Below are positions 42,645 to 50,620 of a stretch of DNA of 64,000 nt, one piece after another (positions within the stretch are counted from its first letter, which is position 1; each line of letters begins with the position of its first letter). The position numbers were made by a program, and so were the translations under genes. Below the pieces are notes generated by a model. It was given only the letters and a program-made list of their open reading frames with translations, was not told where the DNA came from and did not search any database. The DNA is from Methanoregulaceae archaeon (GTDB lineage: Bacteria; Armatimonadota; Fimbriimonadia; Fimbriimonadales; Fimbriimonadaceae), in contig JADZEW010000008.1 of NCBI GenBank assembly GCA_020850325.1, forward strand, positions 372,001 to 436,000, written 5' to 3'.

Positions 42645-43958
42645 TTACTCGTTGATGAGCTTCTCGATGTACTGGCGGAACTCCTTGAAGCTGGCGGCAC
42701 TGTAGCCCACCTTGATTTTCTTCACGGAGCCATCGCGTCCGACGACCGCGACGTGAGGAATACCCGTCACGCCGTAAGCATCGAAGTTGGTGCGCTCACC
42801 GTAGACGACCGGCCAAGGCAGGTCATAGTCCTTGATGAAGTCGGCCATCTTGGCGAACTCGGCATCCTTCGAGATTCCGCGCTCCTGCTTATAGTAGCCG
42901 TAGTAGGTGGTGAAGCCAACGATCTCCAGCCCCTTGTCCTTGAAGTCGCTGTACAGCTGCTTCATGTCCGGGAAGGAAGCGATGCAGGGTCCGCACCAGT
43001 GAGCGAAGAAGTCGAGGATGACAACCTTGCCCTTCAGGGCCTCAAGCCCCTTGAACTCGCCGTAGCCGCGCTCGAATGTGATGGCAGGAGCGGTCGCGCC
43101 GGGCAAGCTCATTTGCACTCGAGCACCATTGGCCTGTCGTCGTGCCGGGGCCGTTGCGTCGAGGGTCGCCATGAAGTCGTCGAGCGTCTTGATGGCTTCC
43201 GACTTGCGCCCGGCATCCATGAGGAGTTCGGCACGCTTTTCGACGAACAGGAACTTCGTGCTGTCGCCCGCGTTCTTGCCCTGAACCTCAAGTTCTTTGA
43301 GCCGCTCTTCGTCCGGCTTCGGCTTGAAGTTCGGGTTGTTCGCGTTACGCTGCTTCTCCATGGCCAGCATGCGCTTTGCGTAGTCGGCCGGAGCCTCCAG
43401 AATCAGGTTCTTCTCGACATCGCCCAGAGTCACGATCGCCTCGCCGACGCCCTTCTTCTGGACGACGGTGTCGATGAACAGGTAGACCGTATTGCTCGCG
43501 AGCATCGAGGTCTGCAACGCGCTCGGGACACGGATGTCGCGCAACGTCGTTTGAAGCATGTCGGCTTCTCCGAGGGTGTTGCACGAGTTGAGCATCAGCA
43601 TCTGCGCGCTGAACTTCTCTTGTGCGTTCGGCTGCGTGGTCAGGAACTTCTTGACGAGGTCGCAGGTTTCTTGGTGCTTACCGGCGCGGCTGAACACCTG
43701 GGCCCAGGCGAACGAGTCGCTGGCTTCCACCTTGGCGATGTCGATGTTGGCGGTGAGCTCAATTGCCCGCTGTTGGACGGCGGCGTTGATCTCGACGACA
43801 TTGGCACGCTGTCCGCCTTGCTGGGCGTCGGCGTACATCTTCTGCTGAAGCTCGTTCAGCGACTTCAGGGCAGCCTGTCCGCTGCCGGCTTCTTGGGCGA
43901 ACGCCAAGCTAACCGACATGGCCACCGCAAGGAGCGATGCGCGAAGGATAGTTTTCAT
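42645..43958 (-). CDS. exported protein with C-terminal TlpA-like thioredoxin domain
   Basis: 437 residues with a signal peptide (VAMSVSLAFAQE). Residues about 30-280 are alpha-helical and tetratricopeptide-like. The C-terminal ~150 residues are a Redoxin/AhpC-TSA domain with WCGPC in LDFFAHWCGPCIASFP and GIPHVAVVG. Probably a periplasmic thiol oxidoreductase with its own adaptor region. GAGGA lies 9 nt before ATG; a terminator follows. Confidence 0.87.
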   Translation of the reverse strand: MKTILRASLLAVAMSVSLAFAQEAGSGQAALKSLNELQQKMYADAQQGGQRANVVEINAAVQQRAIELTANIDIAKVEASDSFAWAQVFSRAGKHQETCDLVKKFLTTQPNAQEKFSAQMLMLNSCNTLGEADMLQTTLRDIRVPSALQTSMLASNTVYLFIDTVVQKKGVGEAIVTLGDVEKNLILEAPADYAKRMLAMEKQRNANNPNFKPKPDEERLKELEVQGKNAGDSTKFLFVEKRAELLMDAGRKSEAIKTLDDFMATLDATAPARRQANGARVQMSLPGATAPAITFERGYGEFKGLEALKGKVVILDFFAHWCGPCIASFPDMKQLYSDFKDKGLEIVGFTTYYGYYKQERGISKDAEFAKMADFIKDYDLPWPVVYGERTNFDAYGVTGIPHVAVVGRDGSVKKIKVGYSAASFKEFRQYIEKLINE

Positions 43959-44020
43959 AGGGTGAGGTCCTCGAGGTTAGTACGCCGGGCACCGGTAAAA
44001 CGGTGCCCGGCAGTACGGGT

Positions 44021-46681
44021 CTAGGGCGCAAAAATGTAGGGCTCGCCTACAACGCGCAGATCATCGACATACACGCCGTCGCCAATGACCGAACTGTCAG
44101 ATGTGAAGTTGAACCTCACGCTGAGGGCGCCCGATCCACCGGCGGCAACGGAGTACTGGTTCCAAGTCGCCAGATTGCCTGACCAGCGGCCCCGTTCAGC
44201 GTACGAACCCCCGTTGAGCGAGGTGAACACCTTGAGGTAGTCGTAGCCAGACTCAGTGCTGATAAACGCACGGAAGGTCACTTGGACATTGGCATAGGCT
44301 GAGGTGTCGAACGTGCCTACGCCCGTCAGGTTCGTATTGGTGTTGTTTGTGTAGGTTCCTCCGGGACTGTCTGTCCACGAAGTAGGTCCACTGAAGAAGT
44401 TCGACGTGGTAAGTCCCCACGGCGACTGTGCGGTCCAGTTGCCCGGATTTGTCATTGGATCTTGGGAGATCGTCCTTACGGGCTGAACCATGATATCGTC
44501 GATGTACACGCCATCACGGACAACCGACCCATTCGTGGTCATTCGGAACCGGAAATACCCACTCTGAGCAGTCGCGGGCAAGGCCGCGGATACCGTGCGC
44601 CATCCGCCGCTGACTCCGGTGATGCTGCCGAGATTCGTCCACGTGGTGCCATCGGGCGAGTAGTCGTAATACAAGAAGTCCGAGTTCGCCTGCAGATCGT
44701 GGTGAACGCGGAAGGCTAGCGCATAGGAACTGCGACTCGAGTTGCTGATCACCAAGTGCTGGAAGCTCACGAGCCCCGTCTGCATCGAAATGTTCAAGTT
44801 GTTGGCGTATGAGCCGCCCGGAGAATCGGACCAAGCGCGAAGACCGCTGGAGGCTTTCTCGGTCGTTCGAGCCCAGGGGCCACTGACGGGAGTGAACCAA
44901 CTCTGGCTCTCCACGTCATCAAGCGCAACGGGCACGGTGACATACGGACCGGCCGAGATGATGCTCGACGGATTGCCGAGGTTGTCCAGCGCGCGGACGG
45001 CAAAGTAGGTGTCCCGTCGCGGCGGCACCGAGACTTCGACCTCGATCGGGACGCCGGCGTTGACCGGTGTGATCGAGACGATCGCTCGTGTCGCTTGCTC
45101 AAAGTTGCCCACATTGATGGGCTCGGTCGAGTAGCGAAGGTCGTACTGAGTAGCTTGTCCAACGGTGCCGTCATCTCCACTGCCCTTGAAACCGAGCTTC
45201 ATCGATCCGCTTGCCTTAGCGATAAGACGGAGATCCGTAGGATCACTCGGCGGCGTGGTGTCATCGTCTAGCGCATTGTTCAGGTTCAAGCGCCCACCCG
45301 CGATGACCCCCTGCAGTTGCGGGACCATATCCGCCGTACCGATTAACCGGTCCAGCGATTGGCGGTCCGTCAGGTTCGGGAACTTGGATCGGATGACCGC
45401 AACGGCACCGGCCATGTGCGGGCACGCCATCGACGTGCCGCTGTTCAGCGCATAGCCGCTGTTGATCACTGTGCTGAGGACGTCGACGCCCGGCGCAGCG
45501 ATATCGACCGTCTGGCCAAAGTTCGAGAACGACGCTTTGTTGTCGTTGTGGTCGGTGGCGGCGACAAAGACGACGTTCTGGTGAACATTGCGCAGCGCAC
45601 CGCGCAATCCGTCGGCATTCTGGTTGTTATTACCCGCCGAGTTGACGTAGACCATATCGGCGGTATCTGCACGACCAATCGCGTCGGAAAGTGCCTGCGT
45701 GTAGCCATCGATGTTGTAGCTCACCGATACGACCTTTGCCCCCATAATGCGGGAGTAGTCGATGCTCTGCACGAGCGCGGTCATCCAAGTCGATTGGCCA
45801 CTGTACATCCGGACGGGCAGAAGGTGAACATCTTGGGCTACCCCGGCGACGCCGATGTTGTTGTTGGTGACAGCGGCAATGGTGCCCGCAGTATGCGTTC
45901 CGTGGGTGTTGCTGCCCGTCGGGTTAGGGTTGTTGTCTCCGCTCGCGAAGTCCCAGCCGTTGACGTCGTCGATGAAGCCGTTTCCGTCATCGTCGATGCC
46001 GTTGGCAGGGATCTCACCCGGGTTGACATAGATGTTGCCGGCAAGGTCAGGGTGGCCAATCTGCACGCCATCATCGATGAGGCCGACGATGACCTTGGGG
46101 TTGGTACCGGCGGTCGTCCAAGCTTCCGGCGCATCGATATCGGAGTCATTTGTTCCGCCGGTTTGACCCGTGTTATGGAGGCCCCACATTTCACTGAACC
46201 GAGGGTCATTCGGCAGGGCTTGGTCGGGATAAACCCTCATGTCGGGTTCGGCAAAGCGGATCGCCGGATCGCGCTCCAGCACGTGGATCGCATCCTCGAC
46301 CGACATGCCCTGGGTCTGCGGAGTCCGTCCAATGAAAAACCGGTTGAAATACGGGGATTGGACGGCCATATCTTCCACCAATCCGTAGTTCTGAGCCTTT
46401 GACTGTCTCACTAAGAACGGCACGTTGTCGTGAAAAGCCACGACGACGACCCCCGGTGCATACTCGCTCCTATTCTGGCCGCTGGACGAAAACTGCTCAA
46501 GCGTCGACTTTCCGTCGGACGCCTTAGATTGCTCGATTTGACCTCCAAACATCGGTACGCCCGGGCTTGGCGGTCCCCCGCGGAACCATCCCAGGGCAAC
46601 AACGCTCGCGGCAAGAACAATAATCGAAGCCCGCAAAACTGGCGCGGATTTGCTCCTTGACAAGGCAAAAGAATCTCTCAC
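44021..46681 (-). CDS. secreted subtilisin-like (S8) serine protease with two C-terminal jelly-roll repeats
   Basis: 886 residues. A long signal or anchor segment (about 17-32) is followed by an inhibitor-like propeptide (about 75-150) and the S8 domain with Asp203 (GLIDDGV), His260 (NTHGTHTAG) and Ser417 (SGTSMACPH). A fibronectin-like segment follows. Two homologous ~130-residue modules then carry WSDSPGGSYANN and WTDSPGGTYTNN and each ends GVY(I/V)DD; these may bind substrate or cell surface. GTG 46681 has AGGAGG 5 nt upstream. Confidence 0.93.
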   Translation of the reverse strand: MRDSFALSRSKSAPVLRASIIVLAASVVALGWFRGGPPSPGVPMFGGQIEQSKASDGKSTLEQFSSSGQNRSEYAPGVVVVAFHDNVPFLVRQSKAQNYGLVEDMAVQSPYFNRFFIGRTPQTQGMSVEDAIHVLERDPAIRFAEPDMRVYPDQALPNDPRFSEMWGLHNTGQTGGTNDSDIDAPEAWTTAGTNPKVIVGLIDDGVQIGHPDLAGNIYVNPGEIPANGIDDDGNGFIDDVNGWDFASGDNNPNPTGSNTHGTHTAGTIAAVTNNNIGVAGVAQDVHLLPVRMYSGQSTWMTALVQSIDYSRIMGAKVVSVSYNIDGYTQALSDAIGRADTADMVYVNSAGNNNQNADGLRGALRNVHQNVVFVAATDHNDNKASFSNFGQTVDIAAPGVDVLSTVINSGYALNSGTSMACPHMAGAVAVIRSKFPNLTDRQSLDRLIGTADMVPQLQGVIAGGRLNLNNALDDDTTPPSDPTDLRLIAKASGSMKLGFKGSGDDGTVGQATQYDLRYSTEPINVGNFEQATRAIVSITPVNAGVPIEVEVSVPPRRDTYFAVRALDNLGNPSSIISAGPYVTVPVALDDVESQSWFTPVSGPWARTTEKASSGLRAWSDSPGGSYANNLNISMQTGLVSFQHLVISNSSRSSYALAFRVHHDLQANSDFLYYDYSPDGTTWTNLGSITGVSGGWRTVSAALPATAQSGYFRFRMTTNGSVVRDGVYIDDIMVQPVRTISQDPMTNPGNWTAQSPWGLTTSNFFSGPTSWTDSPGGTYTNNTNTNLTGVGTFDTSAYANVQVTFRAFISTESGYDYLKVFTSLNGGSYAERGRWSGNLATWNQYSVAAGGSGALSVRFNFTSDSSVIGDGVYVDDLRVVGEPYIFAP

Positions 46682-46739
46682 ACAACCCTCCTAGAGGTTT
46701 CAGGTTAGCACAACCTTTGGAAAATTCCAAACGGCTGCC

Positions 46740-48260
46740 CTACTCCCATTCGATGGTTGCGGGAGGCTTGCTGGTGAGGTCGTAGAGGACGCGGTTGACC
46801 CCCGGAACCTCGTTCACGATCCGTCGTGCGACCAGCTCCAAAACCTCGAAGGGGATCTTCACTGCCCGCGCCGTCATGGCGTCCTCGCTCTCCACCGCGC
46901 GCAGCACGATGGGGTGCATGTAGGTGCGTTCGTCGCCCATCACGCCGACCGACCGTACGTCGAGCAGTGCGGCATAGCTTTGCCAGATCCCGACGTGGGC
47001 ACCGTGGTTTCTAAGTTCGGTTCGAAAGATCCAGTCCGCGTCCTGCACCGTGGCGACACGCTCAGGAGTGACTTCGCCGAGGATTCGAACGGCCAGCCCC
47101 GGGCCAGGGAAGGGTTCGCGGTCGACCATCTCCTCGGGCAAGCCAAGCACCCGGCCGACTGCGCGGACTTCGTCTTTGAACAGCCAGCGAAGGGGCTCGA
47201 TCAGCTTGAGCTGCATCCAGTCGGGCAGGCCACCAACGTTATGGTGCGTCTTGATCTTGGCGGCGGTTGAGGAACCCGATTCGATGACGTCCGGGTAGAG
47301 CGTGCCCTGAGCTAAGAAATCGCAACCGGCCAGCTCTTGGGCGTGATCCTCGAAGACGCGAACGAAGTGCTCGCCGATGATCTTCCGCTTGGTTTCAGGG
47401 TCGGTGACTCCAGCAAGGGCGCCGAAGAACCGCTCGCGCTCGTCGAACGCGTGGAGGTTGCCGTGGAAGTGACGCCCGAACGTCTCAACGACCTGCTCAG
47501 CCTCGCCCTTGCGAAGCAACCCATGGTTGACGAACACGCAAACCGCGCGAGGGCCAATGGCCCGGATCAGCAACGCGGCCATGACGCTCGAATCCACCCC
47601 GCCGGAGACTGCGCATAGGACCTTCCCGTACTCGCCCACGGTCTGCCGAATCTGCGCAACCTGTTCTTCGATGAAGTTCTCAGCGGTCCAGTCGCCGGTG
47701 AGTCCGGCGGCCTCAACAAAAGCCTTGAGAAGGTCCTTGCCTCCGGGCGTGTGCGTGACTTCGGGGTGGTACTGAACGCCGAATCGTCGCTGTGCGGCAT
47801 CTTCCATGCCTGCGATGGGACAGCTCTCCGTCGACGCGGTCACCAGGTAGCCAGGCGGGACTTCCCGAACCTGGTCGCCGTGCGACATCCAAACTTGATC
47901 CGACGAAAGGCGAGCACTGAGGCCCGATCGCTCGCTGAGGTTTCGCAGTCCGTACTCGCGATCGTGTGCTTTCTCGACACGCCCGCCGAGGCGGTGAGCC
48001 ATCAACTGCATGCCATAACAGATGCCGAGCATCGGGAGTCCGTCGACCAGGCTGAGATCGAGGTCGGGGGCGCCATCCTCAAGCACGGAGCGCGGTCCTC
48101 CACTGAGGATGACCGCATCCGGCCGGTCCTTCTGTAAGCGCTCGGCCGCGGACATCCAGGGCACCATTTCGCTGTACACGCCAAGCTCGCGCATGCGGCG
48201 AACGATTAGCTGGGTGTATTGCCCGCCAAAGTCGATGACGAAAACGCGTTGATGCTGCAC
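46740..48260 (-). CDS. guaA: GMP synthase (glutamine-hydrolysing)
   Basis: 506 residues; converts XMP to GMP. The N-terminal glutaminase has LGICYGMQ and QYHPEVTHT. The PP-loop is [11 protein letters not shown], and the C-terminal dimer domain holds [13 protein letters not shown] and [16 protein letters not shown] 48260 begins 1 nt after the stop of the upstream Gfo/Idh/MocA gene, so they are co-transcribed. Confidence 0.97.
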   Translation of the reverse strand: MQHQRVFVIDFGGQYTQLIVRRMRELGVYSEMVPWMSAAERLQKDRPDAVILSGGPRSVLEDGAPDLDLSLVDGLPMLGICYGMQLMAHRLGGRVEKAHDREYGLRNLSERSGLSARLSSDQVWMSHGDQVREVPPGYLVTASTESCPIAGMEDAAQRRFGVQYHPEVTHTPGGKDLLKAFVEAAGLTGDWTAENFIEEQVAQIRQTVGEYGKVLCAVSGGVDSSVMAALLIRAIGPRAVCVFVNHGLLRKGEAEQVVETFGRHFHGNLHAFDERERFFGALAGVTDPETKRKIIGEHFVRVFEDHAQELAGCDFLAQGTLYPDVIESGSSTAAKIKTHHNVGGLPDWMQLKLIEPLRWLFKDEVRAVGRVLGLPEEMVDREPFPGPGLAVRILGEVTPERVATVQDADWIFRTELRNHGAHVGIWQSYAALLDVRSVGVMGDERTYMHPIVLRAVESEDAMTARAVKIPFEVLELVARRIVNEVPGVNRVLYDLTSKPPATIEWE

Positions 48261-48261
48261 G

Positions 48262-49431
48262 TTAGAGACTCACCCAGCCGCGAGTCTCGGAACTTCGCTC
48301 GACCGCGTCGAGGATGCGCTGATTCTCGTAGCCATCGAAGAAGTTCGGAGTCGGCAGCTCACCGCGGTGGATCGCGGTCACCGCATCCGCCACGAGGTTG
48401 ATAAACGTGTGCTCGTAGCCGATGATGTGCCCGACTGGCCAGTATCGTCCTGCATAGGGGTGGTGACTCTCGGTCGTCTGGATCAGCCGGAATCCGTGGG
48501 TTCCGGGGGCGTCGGCTGCGTTGTAGTACTCCAGCTCGTTCATCCGCTCCAGATTGAACACGATGGTGCCCTTCGAGCCGTTGATCTCGAAGCGGCCGTG
48601 GTTCTTTCGACCGACCGCAAACCGAGATGCCTCAAACGTGCCGATCGCCCCGTTCTGGAACCGGGCGAGAAATGCAGAGGCGTCGTCCACCGTCACATCG
48701 CCCATGGGGAGATCGTGGCCGGACTGGCTCTGGGCGGCCCCGCCAAGGTCTCCCTCGACCGCACCGGCCAAGGGGCGTTGCTTGACAAACGTATGAAGCA
48801 GACCGGTGACCTCGGCGAACTCGCCGACGAGGTGTCGGCCCAAGTCGATGATGTGCGCGCCGATGTCGCCATGCGCGCCCGAACCGGCCCGCTCCTTCTG
48901 AAGTCGCCACACGAGGGGAAAGTTGGGATCAGCGATCCAATCTTGCAGGTAGGTCGCTCGCATGTGGTAGAGCGTTCCGAGATCGCCATTTTCGATCATT
49001 TGCTTGGCGAGCGCCACGGCCGGAATCTTCCGGTAGTTGTGGAAAATCGCGTGGGGGACATCGGCTTGCTGAACCGCGTCCAGCATTTGCCTTGCTTCGG
49101 CAAGCGTGTTGCCGATGGGCTTTTCGCAGAAGACAATCTTCCCGGCAGCGGCGGCGGCAAGGGCGATCTCGCAATGACTGTCCCCCGGAGTTGAGATGTC
49201 GATGACTTGGATATCGGGATCGGCGACGACCTCGCGCCAGTCCGTCGAGTAGCGCTCCCATCCTAGATGGTCCGCCGCAGCCTTGACGCTTGACTCTGTG
49301 CGCCCGCACAGCGTGTGCATTCCGACTTGGTAGGGAAGATCAAAGAAACGATTGACTTGGCGGTAGGCGTTGCTGTGGGCCTTGCCCATGAACTGGTAGC
49401 CAATGAGACCGACGTTGAGGCGGGATGACAT
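48262..49431 (-). CDS. Gfo/Idh/MocA-family NAD(P)-dependent oxidoreductase
   Basis: 389 residues from ATG 49431 (TAAAAC ends 8 nt upstream; TTG 49449 is the longer alternative). The N-terminal Rossmann fold [17 protein letters not shown] and the family motif [13 protein letters not shown] (Lys catalytic in many members) are present, with [17 protein letters not shown] in the C-terminal sheet domain. Relatives oxidise sugars or inositol; the substrate is unknown. Its pairing with guaA in one transcript has no obvious metabolic logic. Confidence 0.9.
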   Translation of the reverse strand: MSSRLNVGLIGYQFMGKAHSNAYRQVNRFFDLPYQVGMHTLCGRTESSVKAAADHLGWERYSTDWREVVADPDIQVIDISTPGDSHCEIALAAAAAGKIVFCEKPIGNTLAEARQMLDAVQQADVPHAIFHNYRKIPAVALAKQMIENGDLGTLYHMRATYLQDWIADPNFPLVWRLQKERAGSGAHGDIGAHIIDLGRHLVGEFAEVTGLLHTFVKQRPLAGAVEGDLGGAAQSQSGHDLPMGDVTVDDASAFLARFQNGAIGTFEASRFAVGRKNHGRFEINGSKGTIVFNLERMNELEYYNAADAPGTHGFRLIQTTESHHPYAGRYWPVGHIIGYEHTFINLVADAVTAIHRGELPTPNFFDGYENQRILDAVERSSETRGWVSL

Positions 49432-49452
49432 GAGCTTCGGTTTTACCAAAGA

Positions 49453-49483
49453 AAAGGCCCCGAGCGTTGTCGCTCAGGGCCTT
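49453..49483 (-). terminator. Rho-independent terminator of the RRM-protein gene
   Basis: The minus-strand hairpin AAAGGCCCTGAGCG/CGCTCGGGGCCTTT (one mismatch region, ACAA loop) runs into TTTTCTTT, 23 nt after the stop of the RRM gene. Near-symmetrical, so it may act in both directions. Confidence 0.88.
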
Positions 49484-49506
49484 TCGTTTCTGTAGCTAGA
49501 CTGGGA

Positions 49507-49911
49507 TTACCAGCGATCGCCGCCGCGGCCACCGCCGCCACCGCGACCGCCACCACCGCTTCGGCCGCCGCCACCGCCGCCGCCGTAGCCGCCGCCACCG
49601 CTTCGGCCGCCACCGCCGCCGCCGCCGTAGCCGCCGCCACCACCGCCACCGCTGCGGAAGCCGCCACCACCACCGCCGCCGCCCTCCTTAGGACGAGCTT
49701 CGCTGACGGTCAGTCGGCGACCTTGCATGTCGGACTGGTTCATCTTTTCGATCGCGTCGTCGCATTGGTCGGCGGCGACATCAACGAACGCGAATCCGCG
49801 ACCCTGCACGATGCGGGCTTGGGTCGGGCTGAAAGCTGAGAAGTGGTCGAACAGGTCCTGCTCGGAAGCAGAGTAGGGGATATTGCCCACGTAAAGGGTC
49901 TTAGATGCCAT
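49507..49911 (-). CDS. glycine-rich RRM RNA-binding protein
   Basis: 134 residues. One RRM domain (1-80) has RNP2 LYVGNI and RNP1 GRGFAFVDV, followed by a tail (about 85-134) of Gly with spaced Arg, Ser and Tyr in repeated GGGGRSGGGG/GGYGGGG units. Comparable proteins in cyanobacteria and other phyla are cold-induced RNA chaperones. ATG 49911 (MASKTLYVGN) has AGAGGA 9 nt upstream; a longer frame lacks support. The 3' end is a strong GC-rich repeat tract. Confidence 0.92.
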   Translation of the reverse strand: MASKTLYVGNIPYSASEQDLFDHFSAFSPTQARIVQGRGFAFVDVAADQCDDAIEKMNQSDMQGRRLTVSEARPKEGGGGGGGGFRSGGGGGGGYGGGGGGGRSGGGGYGGGGGGGRSGGGGRGGGGGRGGDRW

Positions 49912-50023
49912 GTTGTATGTTCCTCTTGGTTGGAGGCGACGGGTCTTCAAGCTTCAAGGCGGAGGAACGCTCCGAGACTCACTCACTCAATTTTCCAATT
50001 CGCGTATCCGTAACCAATTTATA
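49912..50023 (-). promoter_or_regulatory. promoter and ~100-nt leader of the RRM gene
   Basis: TATAAA (50023-50018, minus strand) is a good -10 box; the predicted leader runs to the ATG at 49911 and includes a terminal AGAGGA Shine-Dalgarno. The -35 is not clear. Long leaders are typical of cold-shock mRNAs. No fold with confidence. Confidence 0.45.
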
Positions 50024-50123
50024 GGATACCTGAGATTCCCCTTCAGGTCACACGTTTATTCCCGGGGGCCGGATGCCGCAGCGCGTAGGGTCGAGTTTTT
50101 CACGTTCTGCGGAAGCGAGTAGG

Positions 50124-50142
50124 TATACTCTGTACCAGTATA
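50124..50142 (+). promoter_or_regulatory. inverted repeat overlapping -10 box and start codon of merC-like gene
   Basis: TATACT-CTGTACC-AGTATA: two perfect 6-bp arms with a 7-nt spacer. The left arm is the probable -10 box, and the right arm ends on the A of the ATG at 50142. A dimeric repressor here would block transcription start. The regulator is unknown. Confidence 0.5.
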
Positions 50143-50564
50143 TGGAGCGAAGGGCGAAGCTGTTGGACCGGGTTGGAGCGTGCGCAAGTGCGGTATGCGC
50201 GGTGCACTGCATTCTCACGGGCGTGGCCCTTGGGCTGCTCAGCTCGCTGGGCCTTGGTTTCTTCGGCAGCCTTTGGGTGGACATCGTGTTCGTTCTCACC
50301 GCGGTGATCGTTGGGGCCGTGGCCCTTCGTCACGGTATCAAGCGGCACGGGTCCTTCGTTCCCGCACTGTTCTATGTGTTGGGGCTGATCGCCATTCTCG
50401 TCGCTCACTTCGAGGATTTCTCGCATGGCTGGCCGGTCCATCAGGATCACCACCACGGCTCGGTGCCCACGGTTCTGTCGATCATTGGCGGTTCCTGCTT
50501 CGTGCTGTTCCATGTGCTGAACCTGCGATTGCAGCACCGATGCAACTGTCGCGTCCACGATTAG
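50142..50564 (+). CDS. MerC-domain membrane protein
   Basis: 140 residues with four predicted membrane helices. The N-terminal Cys pair in SAVCAVHCILTG matches MerC, whose cysteines bind metal in the membrane; the loop HQDHHHG and C-terminal CNC add further metal ligands. MerC imports Hg(II), but no merR, merA or merT lies nearby, so another soft or divalent metal is possible. The start codon lies inside an inverted repeat. Confidence 0.8.
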   Translation: MERRAKLLDRVGACASAVCAVHCILTGVALGLLSSLGLGFFGSLWVDIVFVLTAVIVGAVALRHGIKRHGSFVPALFYVLGLIAILVAHFEDFSHGWPVHQDHHHGSVPTVLSIIGGSCFVLFHVLNLRLQHRCNCRVHD

Positions 50565-50620
50565 CGCAGACAACATCCGTCGCGGAGGCAATCGGGTGAA
50601 CCTAGTAAACTCTGGTTCTC

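Noticed and set aside
42753-44024. 423-codon plus-strand frame opposite the thioredoxin-domain gene
   Set aside because: Shadow; the minus-strand gene has a signal peptide, WCGPC motif and terminator.
49518-49690. CRISPR-like or tandem repeat array
   Set aside because: The repetition is explained by glycine codons of the RRM protein tail; there are no spacer-repeat units.
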